36,082 nucleotides of DNA from Alectryocaccomicrobium faecavium (GTDB lineage: Bacteria; Bacillota; Clostridia; Christensenellales; Aristaeellaceae). Below are positions 32,913 to 36,082 of this stretch, one piece after another. Positions within the stretch are counted from its first letter, which is position 1. Each line of letters begins with the position of its first letter. A model generated the notes under the pieces. The model worked only from the letters and a program-made list of their open reading frames with translations, had not been told where the DNA came from and searched no databases. Position numbers and translations under genes: made by a program. The DNA lies in contig DVOT01000232.1 of the NCBI GenBank assembly GCA_018713425.1, positions 1 to 36,082 of the forward strand. Direction: 5' to 3'.

Positions 32913-34730
32913 CTAAACGTTCGTAAGTGAATTGGCATCCTTTTCTTCCCCGCTTCTGGGCGTTTCCACTGCGGGGAACGTGAGTGTGATTCGCGTGCCC
33001 TGATTGGGCTGGCTATGGATTTCCAGCGAAAAACTTTGCGCGTATAGCAAGCGCAGGCGGTTGGCCACATTCCGCACGCCAATGTGGCTGGCATTGCCGC
33101 AATCGGATTGAGCAACGCTTTGCCGCAACTGTGCGAGCACCTCGGGCGGCATGCCTTTCCCATTGTCCTCAATGGACAATTGAATGAAAGCAGGCTCTCC
33201 CGCCTCCCCGCCAACCTTCCGCCCGGAAATCATAATCCTTCCCCTGGCGGGGCCGCGCATACCCGACATGCCATGGAACACGGAATTCTCAATCAACGGT
33301 TGCAACAGCAGCCGAGGTACGCGGACATCCAAAATCTCCTCGGGGAATTCCACCAGCGTTTCAAAAGCGTTGCTATATCGTTCTGAGAGCAGATGCAAAT
33401 AATGCTGGGTGTATTGCCGCTCCACGCGCAAGGGCACCAATTCGGTGGATTCCAGAGAATAGCGCAAAACGATGGCCAAATCGTTCAGCATGGTCACGGC
33501 GGGATATTCCTCGCCCATATCCGAAGCCACTTTCAAGCCGATTAAGTTAAGCGTATTATACAAAAAATGGGGACTGAGCTGCATTTGCAGGGTTTGAATT
33601 TGCGTCTGGTTCATCAGATTCAGTTGCTTTTCCAGCTGGGTGCGCAACTTTTCGTTGGTGTGCAAAAAGCTGATGATCTTTTCGCCGATGTAGCGCACAT
33701 CCGTGTCTTCCCGCTCGCCCGCCCCGCTGAACGTTTCCGGCGCGTCCAGCAGGGCGATAATTTTCCGTACGGGTTTATACGCCCGAAAGCTGAATAGCAC
33801 GAATATGCAAAAGCCGATGATGGCAATGGCCAGCGAGGCGACCACAATCAACCAGCGCGTGATGGAGAGTTGGCGCACATAATCCGCGCTATCGTAAATG
33901 GAAACGCTAAAAAAGAAGCCTTCTTCCGACGGGACCTGCGCATAGGTATACGCTATGCCCTGCTGCGCCGTCAACAGCACGAATTGACCGCGGGAAGGGT
34001 CAAAATGCTCCAGGCCAAACGCCGTGGAAATCGGCTCAAACAAGGCGGATTTCACGCGGCGCATAATGATTTGCCCATCCGCGCTCACCAAGTACCCAGC
34101 CTGCTTTTCATTGGAAGCGCTGAACACCGCGCTATAAAGCGACTGAAGATTGATGTTGATGGCCACCACGCATTCGATGCCGCTCAATTCCCGATAGAGC
34201 ATCACGGTGAGCACAAAGGGATATTCCGGCCCTGCATTTTGGACAACGCTGCGGGCAACATAGGAAAATCCCTCCTCTTCTTCGCTCAACATAGAAAGCC
34301 AGCCGCTATCGGCAAACGCAGCGCGCGCGACGGGAGCGTCATTTGGGTTGGAGGAAGCGAGGATTCGGTCGGACACGCGAGAATACAGATACACCGAATC
34401 GATATAATCGATCCCCTTCGAATACGCCCGCAACATTTGGTGTAGCCGGGCATAGTAATCGTCGTATATCGCGCCGGGCGAAGACGTGGCAAAGAACGAC
34501 TGCACCAGCGGTTCTGTGGCCAGATAGGCGGCCATGCCGCGCGTTTGTTTGAGAATTTCTTCCGTTCTATCCATCAATTCCTTGGCAGCGGTTAAGCTGC
34601 GCTGCGTATATTCCTGGCCGATCAGGCGAGACGCGTAAAAATGGATGGTGAGCGCCGCAATCAGCACCACGGCCAAGCAAAAAACCGTCAACCGCGCCGC
34701 GTTGACAAATATGGTTTTATTTTTTCCCAT
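32913..34730 (-). CDS. YesM-like sensor histidine kinase
   Basis: The 605-residue membrane kinase has a TM helix at about 12-31, an extracellular dCache-like sensor (about 35-285), a second TM helix at about 292-316 and a HAMP-like linker to 370. The His_kinase domain follows with phospho-acceptor His388 in LSPHFLYNTLNLI. A HATPase domain is marked by LLLQPLIENSVFHGM and IEDNGKGMPPEV. This layout is standard for sensors that detect sugars and phosphorylate a YesN-type regulator. The gene begins ten bases after the end of the regulator gene on the same strand, so the pair forms one system. The ligand is probably a carbohydrate or a transporter-linked signal. Confidence 0.93.
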   Translation of the reverse strand: MGKNKTIFVNAARLTVFCLAVVLIAALTIHFYASRLIGQEYTQRSLTAAKELMDRTEEILKQTRGMAAYLATEPLVQSFFATSSPGAIYDDYYARLHQMLRAYSKGIDYIDSVYLYSRVSDRILASSNPNDAPVARAAFADSGWLSMLSEEEEGFSYVARSVVQNAGPEYPFVLTVMLYRELSGIECVVAININLQSLYSAVFSASNEKQAGYLVSADGQIIMRRVKSALFEPISTAFGLEHFDPSRGQFVLLTAQQGIAYTYAQVPSEEGFFFSVSIYDSADYVRQLSITRWLIVVASLAIAIIGFCIFVLFSFRAYKPVRKIIALLDAPETFSGAGEREDTDVRYIGEKIISFLHTNEKLRTQLEKQLNLMNQTQIQTLQMQLSPHFLYNTLNLIGLKVASDMGEEYPAVTMLNDLAIVLRYSLESTELVPLRVERQYTQHYLHLLSERYSNAFETLVEFPEEILDVRVPRLLLQPLIENSVFHGMSGMRGPARGRIMISGRKVGGEAGEPAFIQLSIEDNGKGMPPEVLAQLRQSVAQSDCGNASHIGVRNVANRLRLLYAQSFSLEIHSQPNQGTRITLTFPAVETPRSGEEKDANSLTNV

Positions 34731-34739
34731 CGCAGGCGG

Positions 34740-35954
34740 TCACTCCTCTTCTCCATCTTTTTGCGAAAGGGTTTCGCCACGAATGGCGCGCCGGAATTCA
34801 GAAGGCGTTTTCCCCGTGTATTGCTGAAAAACCTTATAAAAGTACGCCTTATCGTGGTACCCCACCGCCTCGCAAATTTCCTGCACTTGCCGGTTGGTTT
34901 TCAGCAGCGCCATGGCCCGTTCCATGCGGGCGTTGCGCACAAATTCATAAAAACTGCAGCCGCACACGCGCTTGAAATAGCGGCTGAAATAGGCGGGCGA
35001 CATGTAAAACCGCTCCGCCACGCCATCGCGGGAAAGCGGCTGCTCAAGATTGGCCTGGATATACGCCTGGATTTTCTCCGCTTCGCCGCTCTTTTCGTCC
35101 CCCGCATTGTCCGCTTCCTGTTCCGCCTGGATTTGCCGCAGCACAGGGGAAGCGGTCATATCGATAAAATTCTCGCAGACAACGCGCACGCTGGTTTCCG
35201 CTTCCAGGTTTAGATATTGCCGGATGGCGTGCCGAAGCCTGCGCATCGCCTGCGCGTCTGGAAGCGAATCCCCGGCCAACACAAAATAGAAAATCCGGCT
35301 CCCGCCGCTAGCGCACAGAAATTGCACATGGCACAAAGGCGCCGTTTTGTGCAAGATCCTTTTGAGGATTTCTATGAGCAGTTCCATCTTTTTCTGCGGC
35401 GCGCCAAAGGCCATCTCCACCACGCAGCAGGGAACGCCGTGCAGGGGAAAAGGCGCCTTTAGCCCTGCAAAGCGCTTGCGGAACAAATTTTCGTCGTTCA
35501 GTTTGCCGCCGGCCAAATCAAAGAAAAACAAATCGCCCTCTTCCGAGAGCATTTCCTGCTCGCCGATGATTTCCGCGCGGCGCTGATCGATCTGCCGGGC
35601 GACGCGCGCAAGGCCCTCGTCGATTTGCCGAAACTGTACCGGTTTGCTGATATAGTCCAGCACGCCAAGAGAAATCGCCCGCCGGGCATATTCAAATTCG
35701 CTGTACGCGCTGATAAGAATCACAGCGCAATTGGGCATGGCGCGCGCGACGAATTCCGCCAGATCCAGCCCGGTGAATTCTGGCATGCGAATATCGGTCA
35801 GCAAAATGTCCGCGTGGTTTTGCTGGAGAAAATCCCGCGCCGCCAGTCCATGATAAAAAGTCGCCGCGACGTGAAACCCCGGCAGTTTTGCGATGTGCCG
35901 CGCCATCATATCGGCAACGGCAATCTCATCGTCTACAACCACAACTTCGTACAC
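34740..35954 (-). CDS. YesN-like AraC-family response regulator
   Basis: The 404-residue protein pairs with the kinase encoded downstream. The receiver domain (1-120) has acidic residues Asp8-Asp9, phospho-acceptor Asp54 in ILLTDIRMPEF and the conserved Lys in YISKPV. A central region of unknown fold (about 140-280) precedes an AraC-type HTH domain (about 305-404; VAERFYMSPAYFSRYFKRV, then EICEAVGYHDKAYFYKVFQQ). I chose GTG 35954: AAGGAGG lies nine bases before it and the receiver domain begins there. The longer frame adds 38 residues that look unrelated. It probably activates the operon promoter and perhaps a transport operon elsewhere. Confidence 0.92.
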   Translation of the reverse strand: MYEVVVVDDEIAVADMMARHIAKLPGFHVAATFYHGLAARDFLQQNHADILLTDIRMPEFTGLDLAEFVARAMPNCAVILISAYSEFEYARRAISLGVLDYISKPVQFRQIDEGLARVARQIDQRRAEIIGEQEMLSEEGDLFFFDLAGGKLNDENLFRKRFAGLKAPFPLHGVPCCVVEMAFGAPQKKMELLIEILKRILHKTAPLCHVQFLCASGGSRIFYFVLAGDSLPDAQAMRRLRHAIRQYLNLEAETSVRVVCENFIDMTASPVLRQIQAEQEADNAGDEKSGEAEKIQAYIQANLEQPLSRDGVAERFYMSPAYFSRYFKRVCGCSFYEFVRNARMERAMALLKTNRQVQEICEAVGYHDKAYFYKVFQQYTGKTPSEFRRAIRGETLSQKDGEEE

Positions 35955-35993
35955 GCCGAAACGCCTCCTTCTCCCGCCGGGCTGTGCGGCTCT

Positions 35994-36022
35994 ATTATCG
36001 CACGCTGCGCCGCTTTGGTCAA
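35994..36022 (-). promoter_or_regulatory. Promoter of the carbohydrate operon
   Basis: On the - strand TTGACC (36022-36017), a 17-base spacer and GATAAT (35999-35994) form a near-consensus sigma-A promoter 40 bases upstream of the regulator start. It probably drives the whole unit down to the GH2 gene, since the gaps between genes are short and no terminator was seen in them. Bases 36023-36082 hold nothing recognisable. Confidence 0.7.
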
Positions 36023-36082
36023 CCATTTCTTTTGCGCCAACAGAAAAATCGCGCCAGGGGTTTATCAATGATTTAAGGCCGC

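Noticed and set aside
35955..36068. 38-residue N-terminal extension of the response regulator
   Set aside because: It would cover the operon promoter and precede the receiver domain; GTG 35954 has AAGGAGG in position.
1..36082. CRISPR arrays, tRNA or rRNA genes, insertion sequences
   Set aside because: No spaced direct repeats, cloverleaf, rRNA text or DDE transposase was seen on either strand.

Overview
The window reads as a Gram-positive, Firmicutes/Clostridia-type chromosome. The reasons are GGAGG-type ribosome-binding sites with some GTG/TTG starts, a siphovirus-type prophage, tandem large serine recombinases, a ligase-only Ku/ligase pair and a YesM/YesN-type two-component system. Most of the sequence looks GC-rich by eye. 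About 21.64-23.3 kb is clearly AT-rich and looks acquired separately. The species cannot be named from the sequence alone.

Bases 1-16.1 kb (+ strand) are the tail and lysis end of a prophage. In order: tape measure protein (its 5' end is outside the window), a small accessory gene of unknown function with its own terminator, distal tail protein (Dit), a RelB/RelE-like toxin-antitoxin cassette, a tail-associated protein (Tal) with an inserted SH3 domain, an Ig-like tail protein, a long tail fibre, holin and endolysin. The Ig-like protein and the fibre lie in one reading frame and are separated only by a single TAA. That stop falls inside what looks like one Ig domain. Bases 16.2-19.8 kb are a recombination module: an HTH/zinc-finger protein, a SHOCT-like protein and two overlapping serine recombinases, with strong hairpins on both sides.

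Bases 19.9-23.3 kb form a compact genome-maintenance and defence segment. On the - strand are Ku and an ATP-dependent DNA ligase (bacterial NHEJ). Divergent to them on the + strand is a two-gene CBASS-like unit: a SMODS/CD-NTase nucleotidyltransferase and a two-transmembrane SLATT effector. This unit has a near-consensus promoter and a strong terminator. A DUF3795-like cysteine-rich protein follows.

Bases 23.9-36.0 kb are one long - strand operon for carbohydrate use, transcribed right to left from a TTGACC-17-GATAAT promoter. The order is YesN-like response regulator, YesM-like sensor kinase, GH36/GH31-like glycosidase, alpha/beta-hydrolase esterase, polysaccharide deacetylase, FAD-dependent oxidoreductase, zinc-type MDR dehydrogenase and a GH2-family glycosidase. 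The kinase probably senses an extracellular sugar or polymer, and the regulator turns on cytoplasmic enzymes that deacylate, oxidise and cleave it. No transporter is present in the visible part.

No tRNA, rRNA, CRISPR array or insertion sequence was seen, and no gene-free stretch exceeds about 300 bases. The features most worth a second look are the stop-split Ig domain, the CBASS-NHEJ-prophage junction, the accessory cassettes inside the tail operon, and the glycan operon with two redox enzymes and no transporter.
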